Source: Desulfonauticus submarinus
Lineage (GTDB): Bacteria; Desulfobacterota; Desulfovibrionia; Desulfovibrionales; Desulfonatronovibrionaceae
Assembly: GCF_900104045.1 (NCBI RefSeq)
Contig: NZ_FNIN01000003.1
Location: 124,001 to 188,000 of the forward strand
DNA: 64,000 nucleotides
Reading direction: 5' to 3'
In this document: piece by piece, positions 1 through 8,585 of the stretch
Layout of the letters: every line of letters begins with the position of its first letter
How positions within the stretch are numbered: position 1 is the first letter of the stretch
The notes under the pieces: model-generated
Database searches by the model: none
What the model saw: only the letters and a program-made list of their open reading frames with translations
Told to the model about the DNA's origin: nothing
Translations under genes and position numbers: made by a program

Positions 1-1003
1 TCATCTCAAAAGGAAGATTAAGCCATTTATAATTCTTTGCAGGCCATCCCTTTTCTTTTGCATAACTTACCATTTCTTGCCATAACTCATCTGTAACACC
101 TTTATCCTTTTCTTTTATCAATTCTCCTTTATCATCCAATACTGCATTCCCATATTCGTCTACTTTTACACCCCAAGCAAGCATTTGCAAAGCCGTAGCT
201 ACATTAGCCTTAGTAGTAGTAGTCTTTGTAGCAATTTCTCTTAACCTGTCAGAATTGTTTCCAGATGTTCCATGCTGAGCACCAGAAACACCATAAGGCG
301 CAATTGCCTCATGTATCTTTGCTGTCAAATCCACCTGGATACCTGCATTACTATCTTGAATGCCATGAGTGGTACCATTATTTAAAGCAATCCAATCAGG
401 GAAAATATTATTTGCATTTAATCCCTTAATTAAAAAAAGAGCTTCTTCTGGAGTAGATAATCCTTCTTTGCCTTTAATTTCTCCAACTTCTGTCTCATAT
501 CCAGCCCAGGAAGGAACATATTTTGCTAATTCTATATTAGCTAGCAAATTATCTCTATCTGGCAAATGAGAAGCATCTATTGCAATGGAAGTAATCCCAA
601 ATTCAAAAAGAGATGGAATTTGCTTCTTTGCTAATTCAACGTCTTGTTGGCTTTTTATAGTAAAATGGTCTGCATGAATTGCAAGAGGAACAGTTATTCC
701 AAGTTCATTTGCAACTGTATCTACATAGCGAGCAAGATTCCACATATTTATATGGCAATAATTACTTTCTGACTTAGCTATCTCTAAAATAATAGCAGCA
801 TTTGCCTTTTGAGCTGCTAACAAAACTCCTCTTAAAACAAAATAATTACGACAATTAGCTGCAATTGTCATACAATTTCCTTTTTTCAGCATTGCTCTAT
901 CTATAACTTTGCCACTGACCAAAAGTGCTTTACTATGAGGAAAAAGCCTTTTTATCGTGTCTGGTCTACCCAACTCTAAAACTTTTTCATATGTATCTGC
1001 CAT
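1..1003 (-). CDS. fba: Class II fructose-bisphosphate aldolase (3' end cut by window edge)
   Basis: Cleaves or forms fructose 1,6-bisphosphate in glycolysis and gluconeogenesis, using a catalytic zinc. I translated the reverse strand by hand from the ATG at 1003. It stays open for 334 codons to the window edge, so the C-terminus is missing. The zinc-type signature LAIHADHF (His110 and His113) is visible, followed by EVGEIKG and SGAQHGTSGN, the class II zinc and phosphate-binding regions. An AAAAGGAGG-type ribosome site lies just upstream of the ATG. The gene stands apart from its neighbours; the next gene on the same strand is a tRNA. A related ketose-bisphosphate aldolase specificity (tagatose) is possible but less likely for a stand-alone copy. 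Confidence 0.88.
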   Translation of the reverse strand, partial: MADTYEKVLELGRPDTIKRLFPHSKALLVSGKVIDRAMLKKGNCMTIAANCRNYFVLRGVLLAAQKANAAIILEIAKSESNYCHINMWNLARYVDTVANELGITVPLAIHADHFTIKSQQDVELAKKQIPSLFEFGITSIAIDASHLPDRDNLLANIELAKYVPSWAGYETEVGEIKGKEGLSTPEEALFLIKGLNANNIFPDWIALNNGTTHGIQDSNAGIQVDLTAKIHEAIAPYGVSGAQHGTSGNNSDRLREIATKTTTTKANVATALQMLAWGVKVDEYGNAVLDDKGELIKEKDKGVTDELWQEMVSYAKEKGWPAKNYKWLNLPFEM

Positions 1004-1221
1004 CTTAGCCTCCTTTTAATTTTATAGAGTTTCAAATAAAAAAGAAATAACCTCGCTCTTCATTATTATAAAAAAATCCACCTTAAAACTTAATAGCCAA
1101 AGAATAATACTAATATATAGCGTGTCTTTTTACTTTTGCCTAAAAAATTAAACCTTGGCAAGAAAAAGAAAGAGTATTCTTTACAAAAAAATAATTACAC
1201 TTAAAATCTAGAAGTCATAAA

Positions 1222-1263
1222 ATAAAAAAGGCTTCTACCCTCTAAAAGGATAGAAGCCTTTTG
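1222..1263 (-). terminator. Intrinsic terminator after tRNA-Glu
   Basis: GGCTTCTA at 1230-1237 pairs perfectly with TAGAAGCC at 1251-1258. Flanking A and T runs extend the stem. Read leftward, the hairpin is followed by TTTTATTTT, a good U-tract. It lies about 10 bases beyond the CCA end of tRNA-Glu, so it most likely ends the tRNA-Gln/tRNA-Glu transcript. Confidence 0.85.
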
Positions 1264-1272
1264 TCTCTTTGT

Positions 1273-1350
1273 TGGCGTCCCCAAGGGGATTTGAACCCCT
1301 GTTACCGGCGTGAAAGGCCGATGTCCTGGACCGGGCTAGACGATGGGGAC
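1273..1350 (-). tRNA. tRNA-Glu (anticodon UUC), CCA encoded
   Basis: The reverse strand gives a full cloverleaf starting GTCCCCATCGTC and ending GGGGACGCCA, with a 7-base anticodon loop CTTTCAC (anticodon TTC). The T-arm loop TTCAAAT and the encoded CCA (1273-1275) are visible. It follows tRNA-Gln by 15 bases on the same strand, so the two are probably cotranscribed and share the terminator at 1222-1263. Confidence 0.96.
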
Positions 1351-1365
1351 GCATATATAACTTTC

Positions 1366-1439
1366 TGGCTGGGGGACAAGGACTCGAACCTTGACTAACG
1401 GGGCCAGAACCCGTCGTCCTGCCATTAGACGATCCCCCA
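1366..1439 (-). tRNA. tRNA-Gln (anticodon CUG), CCA encoded
   Basis: The reverse strand reads TGGGGGATCGTCTAATGGCA at its 5' end and CCCCCAGCCA at its 3' end. The anticodon stem ACGGG/CCCGT encloses loop TTCTGGC, so the anticodon is CTG. The T-arm contains GTTCGAGTC. It is the first gene of a Gln-Glu tRNA pair with its own promoter-like sequence just upstream (1455-1483). Confidence 0.95.
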
Positions 1440-1454
1440 ATCAAGAGGACATCT

Positions 1455-1483
1455 TCTTTATAGGCAGGACATTCTTCTGTCAA
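1455..1483 (-). promoter_or_regulatory. Promoter for the tRNA-Gln/tRNA-Glu pair
   Basis: On the reverse strand a perfect -35 hexamer TTGACA (1478-1483) is followed after 15 bases by TATAAA (1457-1462), which overlaps TAAAGA at 17-base spacing. The tRNA starts about 16 bases downstream. The tRNA-Leu gene at 49.7 kb has the same TTGAC-N15-TATAAA layout. Confidence 0.7.
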
Positions 1484-1576
1484 GATTTTTTTAATTATAA
1501 TACCAAAATTTTAAAGAGCATTACCTCATCCCGAATGGAAAGAGGCTTTTAAACAAGAAAACAGTCCCCTGTCAAC

Positions 1577-1984
1577 TCATTTTTTATAATGAGCCTCAAC
1601 TTCTATTACTACTCCACCCCTAGGCTTAAATTTACCAACAACTATCATTTCTTTTGGCGAACACGCATTGACTAAATCATCTAAAATCCGATTAACCACT
1701 GTTTCCATAAATGTAGGTTCTTGCCTATAACTAAAAAGATAAAACTTTAAAGACTTGGATTCAATACAACGCTTATCAGGTCTATATTTAATAACAATTG
1801 TTCCATAATCAGGCTGTCCTGTCATAGGACAAAGGGAGGTAAATTCATCACTAATCAAAGTTACCCAATAATCTCTATTTGGGAAACGATTCGGAAAACT
1901 TTCCAATAAATCAGGACTTACTTTAGAGGGATATTCTGTTTTACTCTTTCCCAAAAGTTTTAAATCAGACACGTCATCAAACAT
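1577..1984 (-). CDS. queF: NADPH-dependent 7-cyano-7-deazaguanine (preQ0) reductase, QueF
   Basis: Reduces the nitrile of preQ0 to the amine of preQ1 in queuosine tRNA modification. At 135 residues it matches the short, unimodular QueF type. The catalytic cysteine sits in FTSLCPMTGQPDYG (about Cys52). The family motif ESKSLKFYLFSYR, which binds NADPH and the substrate, follows at about residue 75, and the substrate-binding glutamate region lies near HYKK at the end. The ATG at 1984 has an AAAGGGGAT ribosome site. It stands alone between the tRNA pair and hflKC. The modified anticodons would be Asn, Asp, His and Tyr, none of which is encoded here. Confidence 0.95.
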   Translation of the reverse strand: MFDDVSDLKLLGKSKTEYPSKVSPDLLESFPNRFPNRDYWVTLISDEFTSLCPMTGQPDYGTIVIKYRPDKRCIESKSLKFYLFSYRQEPTFMETVVNRILDDLVNACSPKEMIVVGKFKPRGGVVIEVEAHYKK

Positions 1985-2061
1985 GTTATCCCCTTTAAAT
2001 TTTTATTTTTTGCTTAAATTATATAAGCCAACGTTAATCAAAAATCTAATTTTAACTTATC

Positions 2062-2919
2062 TTACTTACTTTTTTTAAGATATTTAAAAAATTCGCTATC
2101 AGGCGTTAAAATAAACTGGGTTTTGTTTTTTAAACTCTTTTTATAAGCTTCTAAAGAACGATAAAATTGATAAAATTCTGGATCCTTAGAAAATGCCTGA
2201 GCATAAATAGAAGTAGCCAAAGCTTCTCCTTCACCTTTTAAAATTTCAGCCTTTTCTGTAGCTTCAGCCAGCATCACAGTTCTCTCTCTATTGGCCATAG
2301 AACGAATTTTTGAAGCTTCTTCTCTACCCTCAGAGCGATAACGTTTGGCCTGCCGTTCTCTTTCAGCCCGCATACGATTGTATATTGCTCGCTCATTTTC
2401 TGGAGGTAAGTCAGCTCTTTTTATTCTAACATCTAGAATCTCAATTCCATAATCTTGCAACAGCTCATCACACTTCTTAGTTACCCTACGCATGATCTCA
2501 GCTCTTTTAGAAGAGACAATCTCTGTTAAAAGATACTGTCCTAAAGCAACTCTTAGCTGAGCATAAACAATATCATCTATTCTTGATATTCCTCTGGAAA
2601 TCGTACGTACACTTTTATAAAAAAGAAGAGGATTTTTAATTCGCCAGCGAGAATAATTATCTACTACTAAATTCTTTTTATCTTTAGTTAAAATCTCAGC
2701 TGGTGGAGCGTCATATTCTAATACTCTAGAGTCAAAATAAATAACATTTTGGATAAAAGGTAATTTAAAATGAAGACCAGGTTTCAACGCAGAACTAACA
2801 GGTTTTCCTAACTCTAAAACCAATGCTGTTTCTGTTTGGTCTACAATAAAAACTGATTGCCATAGACCAAACAGAGCAACGGCTAAAACTATTAAAAAAA
2901 TAGAACTTAATCGCCTCAT
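2062..2919 (-). CDS. hflC: HflC, SPFH-domain membrane protease regulator
   Basis: With HflK it forms the periplasm-facing ring that encloses and modulates the FtsH protease. A single N-terminal membrane segment (about residues 5-22) precedes an SPFH/prohibitin domain with QTETALVLELGKP. A long charged coiled-coil region (about residues 170-235, rich in RAEREQ) follows. Length of 285 residues is normal. It follows hflK by two bases and is certainly cotranscribed. The ribosome site AAAGGGAG precedes the ATG. No queF function is implied by the neighbouring gene, which is separated by about 77 bases. Confidence 0.95.
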   Translation of the reverse strand: MRRLSSIFLIVLAVALFGLWQSVFIVDQTETALVLELGKPVSSALKPGLHFKLPFIQNVIYFDSRVLEYDAPPAEILTKDKKNLVVDNYSRWRIKNPLLFYKSVRTISRGISRIDDIVYAQLRVALGQYLLTEIVSSKRAEIMRRVTKKCDELLQDYGIEILDVRIKRADLPPENERAIYNRMRAERERQAKRYRSEGREEASKIRSMANRERTVMLAEATEKAEILKGEGEALATSIYAQAFSKDPEFYQFYRSLEAYKKSLKNKTQFILTPDSEFFKYLKKSK

Positions 2920-2921
2920 AC

Positions 2922-3980
2922 TTACTTACTCCCTTTTAATTTACCATTCTCATTCTTCAAAAACAAATAGGGAACAACACTTTTTGCAGCCTTATCACTT
3001 AAAATAATTTTATTAATCTGTGGATTAGATAATATCTTCTCTACTGTCTCTAAGTAAAGACGTTTTCTAGTTACATCTTTTGCGCGTTTATACTCTTTAA
3101 ACACAGATAAAAATCTTGCTGTTTCACCTTTTGCTTTCCGTACTACACTCTCTTTATAGGCCTGTGCCTCATTTAATATCTGAGCAACTTCTCCCCTAGT
3201 TTTAGGTAAAATATCATTTCTATAGGCTTCTGCCTCGTTAATATACCTAATTTTATCCTCTTTAGCACTAGCCACATCCTTAAAAGCATCTATTACTTGA
3301 CGAGGAGGATGAACATCTTGCAATTGCACAGCAACTATTCTAATACCACTATGATAACGATCTAAAATCTCTTGTAATAGCCTTTTAGTATCATTCTGAA
3401 TAATAAGCTTCCCTGTAGTAAGAGCAGAATCAATATCATTATTGCCAATAACTTCTCTCATTGCAGCCTCTGCTGCATCTTTTACTGTCTTTTCAGGATC
3501 TGCAATATTAAAAAGATAATATTGAGGATCTTTTATCTGATATTGAACAATAAATTGGACATCTACGATATTTTCATCTCCAGTAAGCATTAATGATTCC
3601 TCTGGAACAAGTCTATATTGAATATTTTTTGAAATTAAATTTTTAGAAAGAGTTCTAAATCCTATTTCTACCCTCTGGATCCTGGTAACTTTGGGCGTCT
3701 GTACCTTTTCAATAGGATAAGGTAAGTGATAATGCGGCCCTGGAGGAGTAATGCGATTAAACTTACCAAATCGTTGTACTACCCCTACTTCATCTGGTTC
3801 TACAATATAAATACCACTTAAGAGCCACAAAAGAATGCCTATTAACAATAAAACAGACCCTCCAGGCAACTTTGACTTTAAATTACCAATTTTTTTCTCA
3901 AAGGAACTAAAGTCTGGCCCTTTTACTTGAAACGTATTTTTTTCCTTTCGCTGTTGTAATTTCTCCCAATCCCAATTCAT
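2922..3980 (-). CDS. hflK: HflK, SPFH-domain membrane protease regulator
   Basis: Partner of HflC in the complex that restrains the FtsH protease at the inner membrane. The 352-residue product has a charged cytoplasmic N-terminus and one membrane segment (about residues 40-60, LLLIGILLWLLSGIYIV). The SPFH domain begins EPDEVGVVQRFGKF. A long C-terminal helix carries EAEAYRNDILPKTRGE, which is typical of HflK. AAGGGG precedes the ATG. A good promoter (4031-4059) lies upstream, so hflK-hflC looks like a two-gene operon. Confidence 0.95.
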   Translation of the reverse strand: MNWDWEKLQQRKEKNTFQVKGPDFSSFEKKIGNLKSKLPGGSVLLLIGILLWLLSGIYIVEPDEVGVVQRFGKFNRITPPGPHYHLPYPIEKVQTPKVTRIQRVEIGFRTLSKNLISKNIQYRLVPEESLMLTGDENIVDVQFIVQYQIKDPQYYLFNIADPEKTVKDAAEAAMREVIGNNDIDSALTTGKLIIQNDTKRLLQEILDRYHSGIRIVAVQLQDVHPPRQVIDAFKDVASAKEDKIRYINEAEAYRNDILPKTRGEVAQILNEAQAYKESVVRKAKGETARFLSVFKEYKRAKDVTRKRLYLETVEKILSNPQINKIILSDKAAKSVVPYLFLKNENGKLKGSK

Positions 3981-4030
3981 AAAAAACCCCTTCTTGGATT
4001 CAACAATTTTTATTCAGTCAACGACTTATG

Positions 4031-4059
4031 GTATTACATACCCTTTTGTATAGCGTCAA
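4031..4059 (-). promoter_or_regulatory. Sigma-70-type promoter for hflK-hflC
   Basis: On the reverse strand TTGACG (4054-4059) is separated by exactly 17 bases from TAATAC (4031-4036). It is about 50 bases upstream of the hflK start codon and is the only clear promoter in that gap. Confidence 0.55.
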
Positions 4060-4124
4060 TCTCTTATCTTATATATTAGCTATAATTAATTTACTCTACT
4101 GATCTCGATTCAATCAAAAATTAT

Positions 4125-4706
4125 TTATTTTAAAACAAGAGGATGTTTAATAATAGTACCCCAAAAATAAGCTCCCATAGCAGGATCCCCAGGATTTGGA
4201 TGTCTAGCATCAACAATCCCATCAGGTACAGCTGGATGTTGTATTCTCAAATAAAAAGGCATCAAGGGTTTATTAGTCACTACTATTACTACCATATTTT
4301 CATATTTACTTTCTCTTGAATTAGAAAAATTAATTCTATATAGCATATATCTGCCCTGATATTTCTTATTTTGATAAGATATAGCATATCCTGATGAAGC
4401 AAAGGGATTATAACCGGTAAAGATCAAACTTCTAGAAACTCCATCTTGAGGGAATTTAATAGAAATAGTATACCTCTCTCCTCTTTTTACTACATAAGTA
4501 ATTAGCTGTACATATTTTCCCTTATAAGAAGTTAATAAATATCGTTGAATATCTAAAGTATATTGTCTAAGATTAGGATTATTTTTTTGTACAGGGATAG
4601 ATTGAGTATAAAGAACTCCTGACCAGTTCCCATAAATAGGAGCTGCTTCTAATATGCCTAAAAATCCACTAAAAAATAAAACCACAATAATTACAAACTT
4701 GTTCAT
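4125..4706 (-). CDS. Secreted protein of unknown function
   Basis: I do not recognise this 193-residue protein. It begins with a clear Sec-type signal peptide (positively charged MNKF, hydrophobic core VIIVVLFFSGFLG, then EAAP with a likely cut after Ala). The mature part is rich in Tyr, Ser and beta-branched residues, has no cysteine, and looks like a small beta-sheet domain exported to the periplasm or surface. A GGAGAAAG ribosome site supports the ATG at 4706. It lies between hflK (about 145 bases away, same strand) and the divergent mutase gene and is probably transcribed alone. A substrate-binding or lipocalin-like role is possible but not shown. Confidence 0.75.
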   Translation of the reverse strand: MNKFVIIVVLFFSGFLGILEAAPIYGNWSGVLYTQSIPVQKNNPNLRQYTLDIQRYLLTSYKGKYVQLITYVVKRGERYTISIKFPQDGVSRSLIFTGYNPFASSGYAISYQNKKYQGRYMLYRINFSNSRESKYENMVVIVVTNKPLMPFYLRIQHPAVPDGIVDARHPNPGDPAMGAYFWGTIIKHPLVLK

Positions 4707-4989
4707 AACTTTCTCCTTATATTCAAGGGGTCAAAATTATTATTCTACTTTTAAAGATAGCAAACAAAAGAAAATCTAGCAAGGAGTTAAAACAAAAAAT
4801 AATATCTACATTCTCCACAACTTAATATTTTCTAACATATTAAATTTATATAAGAAATTATCTAAAAAGTTTAAACTTTGCGCCATTAACTTTTTATCTT
4901 GTCCCAAGTAAATTAATACATTGATTTTTTTATTTTTTAAATTTAAAAGTTTATAACAAATAAAAAAACAAAAAAAGGAGCTAATAAAA

Positions 4990-6366
4990 ATGAAACCAAT
5001 AAAAAAAGAAATTTTTAGAGCATATGACATTAGGGGTATTGTGGATGTAGACTTTGATCCTGAGTGGGTTGAAACTTTTGGTAAGGCCTGCGGCACCTAT
5101 TTTCGTAAACAAGGAATTAGGCGTGTTGCAGTAGGTCATGACTGTAGACATTCTTCTCCTATTTACCAACAAAGCATAATAAAAGGTTTAACTCAAACTG
5201 GAGTTGATGTAATATTCTTGAATATGGTCGCTACTCCTCTTTTTTATTTTGCTGTTAAATTTTTAAACCTCCAAGGTGGAGTAATGATAACAGCTAGTCA
5301 TAACCCCAAAGACTTCAATGGATTTAAAATTTGGGCTCATGAAAGTACTATTCATACAGATGAAATTCTCAAAATATATGAAATTATGAAGTCAGGAGAT
5401 TTTTTAATTTCTGAGAAACTCCAAGGTTTGGCTACTGAAATGGATATTGTACCTGCCTATATTAATCATTTAACTAGTGATGGCAAACTACCACACCCTA
5501 TAAAAGTTGTAGTAGATGGAGGAAATGGAGCAGCAGGAGAAGTTTGTGCTGAAGTCTTACGTAAATTAGGTGCAGAAGTAATAGAACTATACTGTGAACC
5601 AGATGGAGACTTTCCCAACCATCATCCAGACCCAACAGTATTAGAAAACATAGCTGATTTAAAACAAAAGGTTATAGAAGAAAACGCTCACCTAGGCATA
5701 GGATTAGATGGAGATGGAGATAGAATCGGAGTTTTAGATGAAACAGGAAATATTATTTATGGAGATAAACTTTTAGCTATTTTTGCTAGAGATATTTTAA
5801 AAAAACATCCTGGGGCAACTATCATAGGGGAAGTAAAGTGTTCATACTTACTATATGATGATATCAAAAAACATGGTGGAAAACCCATTATGTGGAAAAC
5901 AGGACATTCTCTTATTAAAGCAAAAATGAAGGAAGAGGGTGCACTTTTAGCTGGAGAAATGAGCGGACATATGTTTTTTGCAGATAAATATTTTGGTTTT
6001 GACGATGCTATATATGCTGCTAAACGTTTAGTAGAAATTATTGCTCAAAACCCTCAAAAACCTCTTAGTACTTATCTAAATGACTGGCCACAAACTGTCA
6101 CTACACCAGAAATTAGAATGCAATGCCCTGATAAAATAAAATTTGAAGTTATCAAAAAAGCTCAAAAATATTTTAAAGAAAAATACACAATAATTGATGT
6201 AGATGGAGTTAGAATTGTATTTCCAGATGGTTGGGGACTCTTAAGAGCTTCAAATACTCAGCCTGTTCTAGTACTTCGCTTTGAAGCAACTAACCAAGAA
6301 AGACTAGAGGAAATAAGAAAAATTATAGAAACACCACTTAAACAATGGATAAAAGAATTATCTTAA
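4990..6366 (+). CDS. Phosphomannomutase/phosphoglucomutase
   Basis: Interconverts hexose 1- and 6-phosphates for sugar-nucleotide synthesis (LPS, polysaccharide). The 458-residue, four-domain alpha-D-phosphohexomutase shows every expected loop. These are the catalytic serine loop TASHNPKDFNGFK (about residue 98), the magnesium loop DGDGDR (about residue 240), the sugar-recognition loop GEMSGH (about residue 320) and the phosphate loop RASNTQP (about residue 419). This is the AlgC/ManB type, with likely dual mannose and glucose specificity. AAAAAAGGAG precedes the ATG. It is followed after one base by an unknown membrane protein gene and then by rnhA. It could supply the UDP-glucose dehydrogenase and the glycosyltransferases further right. 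Confidence 0.93.
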   Translation: MKPIKKEIFRAYDIRGIVDVDFDPEWVETFGKACGTYFRKQGIRRVAVGHDCRHSSPIYQQSIIKGLTQTGVDVIFLNMVATPLFYFAVKFLNLQGGVMITASHNPKDFNGFKIWAHESTIHTDEILKIYEIMKSGDFLISEKLQGLATEMDIVPAYINHLTSDGKLPHPIKVVVDGGNGAAGEVCAEVLRKLGAEVIELYCEPDGDFPNHHPDPTVLENIADLKQKVIEENAHLGIGLDGDGDRIGVLDETGNIIYGDKLLAIFARDILKKHPGATIIGEVKCSYLLYDDIKKHGGKPIMWKTGHSLIKAKMKEEGALLAGEMSGHMFFADKYFGFDDAIYAAKRLVEIIAQNPQKPLSTYLNDWPQTVTTPEIRMQCPDKIKFEVIKKAQKYFKEKYTIIDVDGVRIVFPDGWGLLRASNTQPVLVLRFEATNQERLEEIRKIIETPLKQWIKELS

Positions 6367-6367
6367 A

Positions 6368-6850
6368 ATGAAATACACTAGAAATCACTTAAATCCATTT
6401 TTAAAAGCAGTCCTTTTAGTAATTATATTTAGTGGTACTGCCTTTTTATTTTGGAAAAATTATGAAAATGCTCTTACTAAAATTCAGAATAAACAATCTT
6501 TATGGGATCAAACCAAGACGTTAACAAGTTCAGAAAAACAACTTATCTATGAATTTGTACATTATTTTAAAGATAATTATGGACTTAAACTTAATATAAA
6601 AATCACCAAAGAGCATATCTATATACCTCATCTTGATAAACGCACTATCTTTATTGGAATTTGTCCTACTCAAAAAGAAGTTATCATTAGATTTCCTCCT
6701 ATCTTAGAAAAAGCCTTGGGCATAAATTTTTTACGTTATTTACAAGAAAATTATTTCCAAAACCACTTTAATCCAAACCAATTACCACAAAGACTAGTTC
6801 AATGTCTTCAGTTAATAAAAACAAGGATCCAAGAAATTGAAAGTAAATAA
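6368..6850 (+). CDS. Membrane-anchored protein of unknown function, possibly TPM-like
   Basis: This 160-residue protein has one N-terminal membrane segment (about residues 12-29, FLKAVLLVIIFSGTAFLFW), a helical linker, and a soluble domain of about 110 residues. The pattern YGLKLNIKI followed by FIGICPTQKEVIIRFPP and a terminal helix resembles, to my eye, the TPM (YgcG-type) domain. That is a weak inference. It begins one base after the mutase stop codon and overlaps the rnhA start, so the three genes form one transcript. It has no visible catalytic motif. The short gap and weak ribosome site suggest translational coupling. Confidence 0.75.
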   Translation: MKYTRNHLNPFLKAVLLVIIFSGTAFLFWKNYENALTKIQNKQSLWDQTKTLTSSEKQLIYEFVHYFKDNYGLKLNIKITKEHIYIPHLDKRTIFIGICPTQKEVIIRFPPILEKALGINFLRYLQENYFQNHFNPNQLPQRLVQCLQLIKTRIQEIESK

Positions 6851-7298
6851 CCTGCCAGAAGTTTACCTATTTACTGATGGATGTTCTTTAGGAAATCCAG
6901 GGCCAGGAGGAATTGGCGTTATTTTAAAATATAAAAACAAATCTAAAAAAATTCAAAAGGGATTTACTTCTACTACTAACAACAGAATGGAGCTCCAGGC
7001 CATAATAGAAGGACTTATGGCCTTAAAAAAACCATGTAAGGTTACAGTTTTTACAGATTCTCAATATGTAGTAAAAGCCTTTAATGAAGGATGGTTAAAA
7101 AATTGGCTTAAAAATAATTGGAAAAATGCCTCTAAAAAACCTGTTAAAAATAAAGACCTCTGGGAAAAACTTTTACAACTCACTCAGAAACACACTGTTA
7201 CTTTTGAATGGATTAAAGGACACAACAACCATCCAGAAAACGAAGAATGCGATTCTCTGGCCAAAGCTGCTGCTCAGAAAATAAAAGAGGAGGCATAA
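6837..7298 (+). CDS. rnhA: Ribonuclease HI
   Basis: Cuts the RNA strand of RNA-DNA hybrids. The four acidic residues of the active site are visible in FTDGCSLGNPGPGG (Asp), NNRMELQAI (Glu), FTDSQYVV (Asp) and CDSLAKAAA (Asp). The 153-residue length is normal. The start is a TTG at 6837 inside the end of the upstream gene, with AAGGA about 10 bases before it. No ATG gives a complete N-terminus. The terminator overlaps the stop codon region. The overlap with the upstream gene indicates translational coupling. Confidence 0.94.
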   Translation: MKVNNLPEVYLFTDGCSLGNPGPGGIGVILKYKNKSKKIQKGFTSTTNNRMELQAIIEGLMALKKPCKVTVFTDSQYVVKAFNEGWLKNWLKNNWKNASKKPVKNKDLWEKLLQLTQKHTVTFEWIKGHNNHPENEECDSLAKAAAQKIKEEA

Positions 7299-7317
7299 AA
7301 ACCTCCTCTTCATTTTT
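7285..7317 (+). terminator. Intrinsic terminator overlapping the rnhA stop codon
   Basis: AAGAGGAGG (7285-7293) pairs with CCTCCTCTT (7302-7310) around a loop that contains the rnhA TAA stop codon, and is followed by CATTTTT. The converging gene on the other strand ends at 7345, so it may serve both directions, though the U-tract is better on the plus strand. Confidence 0.75.
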
Positions 7318-7344
7318 ACTCTAAATCAAAAAATCAAACGACTA

Positions 7345-8409
7345 CTAAGCTAAACCAAGACCTTGCTTAATTGCATTAAAGTCAAGTAATGAACCTACCA
7401 ACTTTGTTCCATGCTGAACTTTAATCACATCTCTTAACTTAACACGAGACAAAATTTCATCCATTTTCTTTGCTATAGTAAAAGTATCATCTCTTACTAA
7501 AATAATAGGCACTCCCAATACCTCTGCTCTGGTCATAATAATATCGTTGGGGTAGAGATTACCTGTTAAAATTAGACACTGACAATTTCCTTCCAACGCA
7601 ACTAATTGAACATCAGATCTATCACCGCCTACAATAACTGCAGCTTTAGGATTCTTTTTAAAGTGAGTCATAAAATTTTCTACTTGCATTGTACCAATAA
7701 GAAAATTTTCTACAACTTTATCAGCCTTTTCATTGGCGACAATGATTCTGCCCCCTAAACGTTTGGCCAAATCTCCAATTTTAATTGCACCCATAAGAGG
7801 ATCTTTTGGGATTACCCCTAGAACCTTAACTCCTTTACTCTCAAGAAAAGGAATAATCATAGAGTTTAGCTCTTCCATAAATTGATTCGGAATATCATTT
7901 AAAACGCATCCTAACATATTATCTTTTAGCTCATCTTTTAATACTGCTAGGTAGTCATAGTTCAACTCTTTATCAAAACGATCTATTACAAGAGTTTTAA
8001 AACCAAATTTTTTAACTAAAGTCACTCCATCTACATTACAATATCTACCAGAATACATACTTCCAGAGCCAGAAACCAACATTATATCCTTATCTTTACT
8101 CAACTCCTGATAAGCGGCTTCTATTTTTTCCATCAAATTTTTACATTGTCCACTAAAAGCCTTGATTTTAAAGTCATGATCTACGACTACAGGAGTAAGT
8201 TTTTCTGGATCTTCAGAAAGACCTAAAATTTCTTGCATAAAGAGAGCATCTTCATCTCCTAACTTATCACCAACTCTCTTTGGCATAGCACCTACTGGCT
8301 TCATATAACCTACTTTATATCCCTCTTGCTGAAATTTTAGTCCTAAAGTCATTGTCACTAGGTTTTTCCCAGAATATCCTGAGGTAGAACCAATATAGAG
8401 ACTGACCAT
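7345..8409 (-). CDS. BioD-like P-loop/DRTGG-domain protein related to the N-terminus of phosphotransacetylase
   Basis: The 354-residue product resembles the N-terminal half of long phosphate acetyltransferases, without the catalytic acetyltransferase domain. It has a BioD-like ATPase region from the N-terminus (IGSTSGYSGKNLVTMTLGL, a modified P-loop with Lys15). A DRTGG-type regulatory domain follows from about residue 220 (AAVIVGGDRSDVQLVAL). The family is often annotated as phosphotransacetylase family protein. Function is not established; a role in sensing or regulating acetyl phosphate or acetyl-CoA metabolism is inference. AAAAGGAGG lies upstream of the ATG. It is monocistronic and converges with rnhA. 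Confidence 0.8.
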   Translation of the reverse strand: MVSLYIGSTSGYSGKNLVTMTLGLKFQQEGYKVGYMKPVGAMPKRVGDKLGDEDALFMQEILGLSEDPEKLTPVVVDHDFKIKAFSGQCKNLMEKIEAAYQELSKDKDIMLVSGSGSMYSGRYCNVDGVTLVKKFGFKTLVIDRFDKELNYDYLAVLKDELKDNMLGCVLNDIPNQFMEELNSMIIPFLESKGVKVLGVIPKDPLMGAIKIGDLAKRLGGRIIVANEKADKVVENFLIGTMQVENFMTHFKKNPKAAVIVGGDRSDVQLVALEGNCQCLILTGNLYPNDIIMTRAEVLGVPIILVRDDTFTIAKKMDEILSRVKLRDVIKVQHGTKLVGSLLDFNAIKQGLGLA

Positions 8410-8585
8410 CTTTTTTGCCTCCTTTTAGTTTGCTTTAGCCACTTTTAATTAAAACAAACACATCCCTTCCCCAATCTCTACCTGGTGAGAGGATAAAAAT
8501 CAAAGGTAAAAGGAAGTTGAATTTTTTCCCAATTCCTCCTAAAATTCTTTCACACAAATTATTTTTTATTAGGATAACCTAAAAA

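Noticed and set aside
1235-1483. 82-codon minus-strand open frame across the tRNA-Gln/tRNA-Glu region
   Set aside because: It covers two complete tRNA genes and the terminator on the same strand, so it is a shadow of stable RNA genes.
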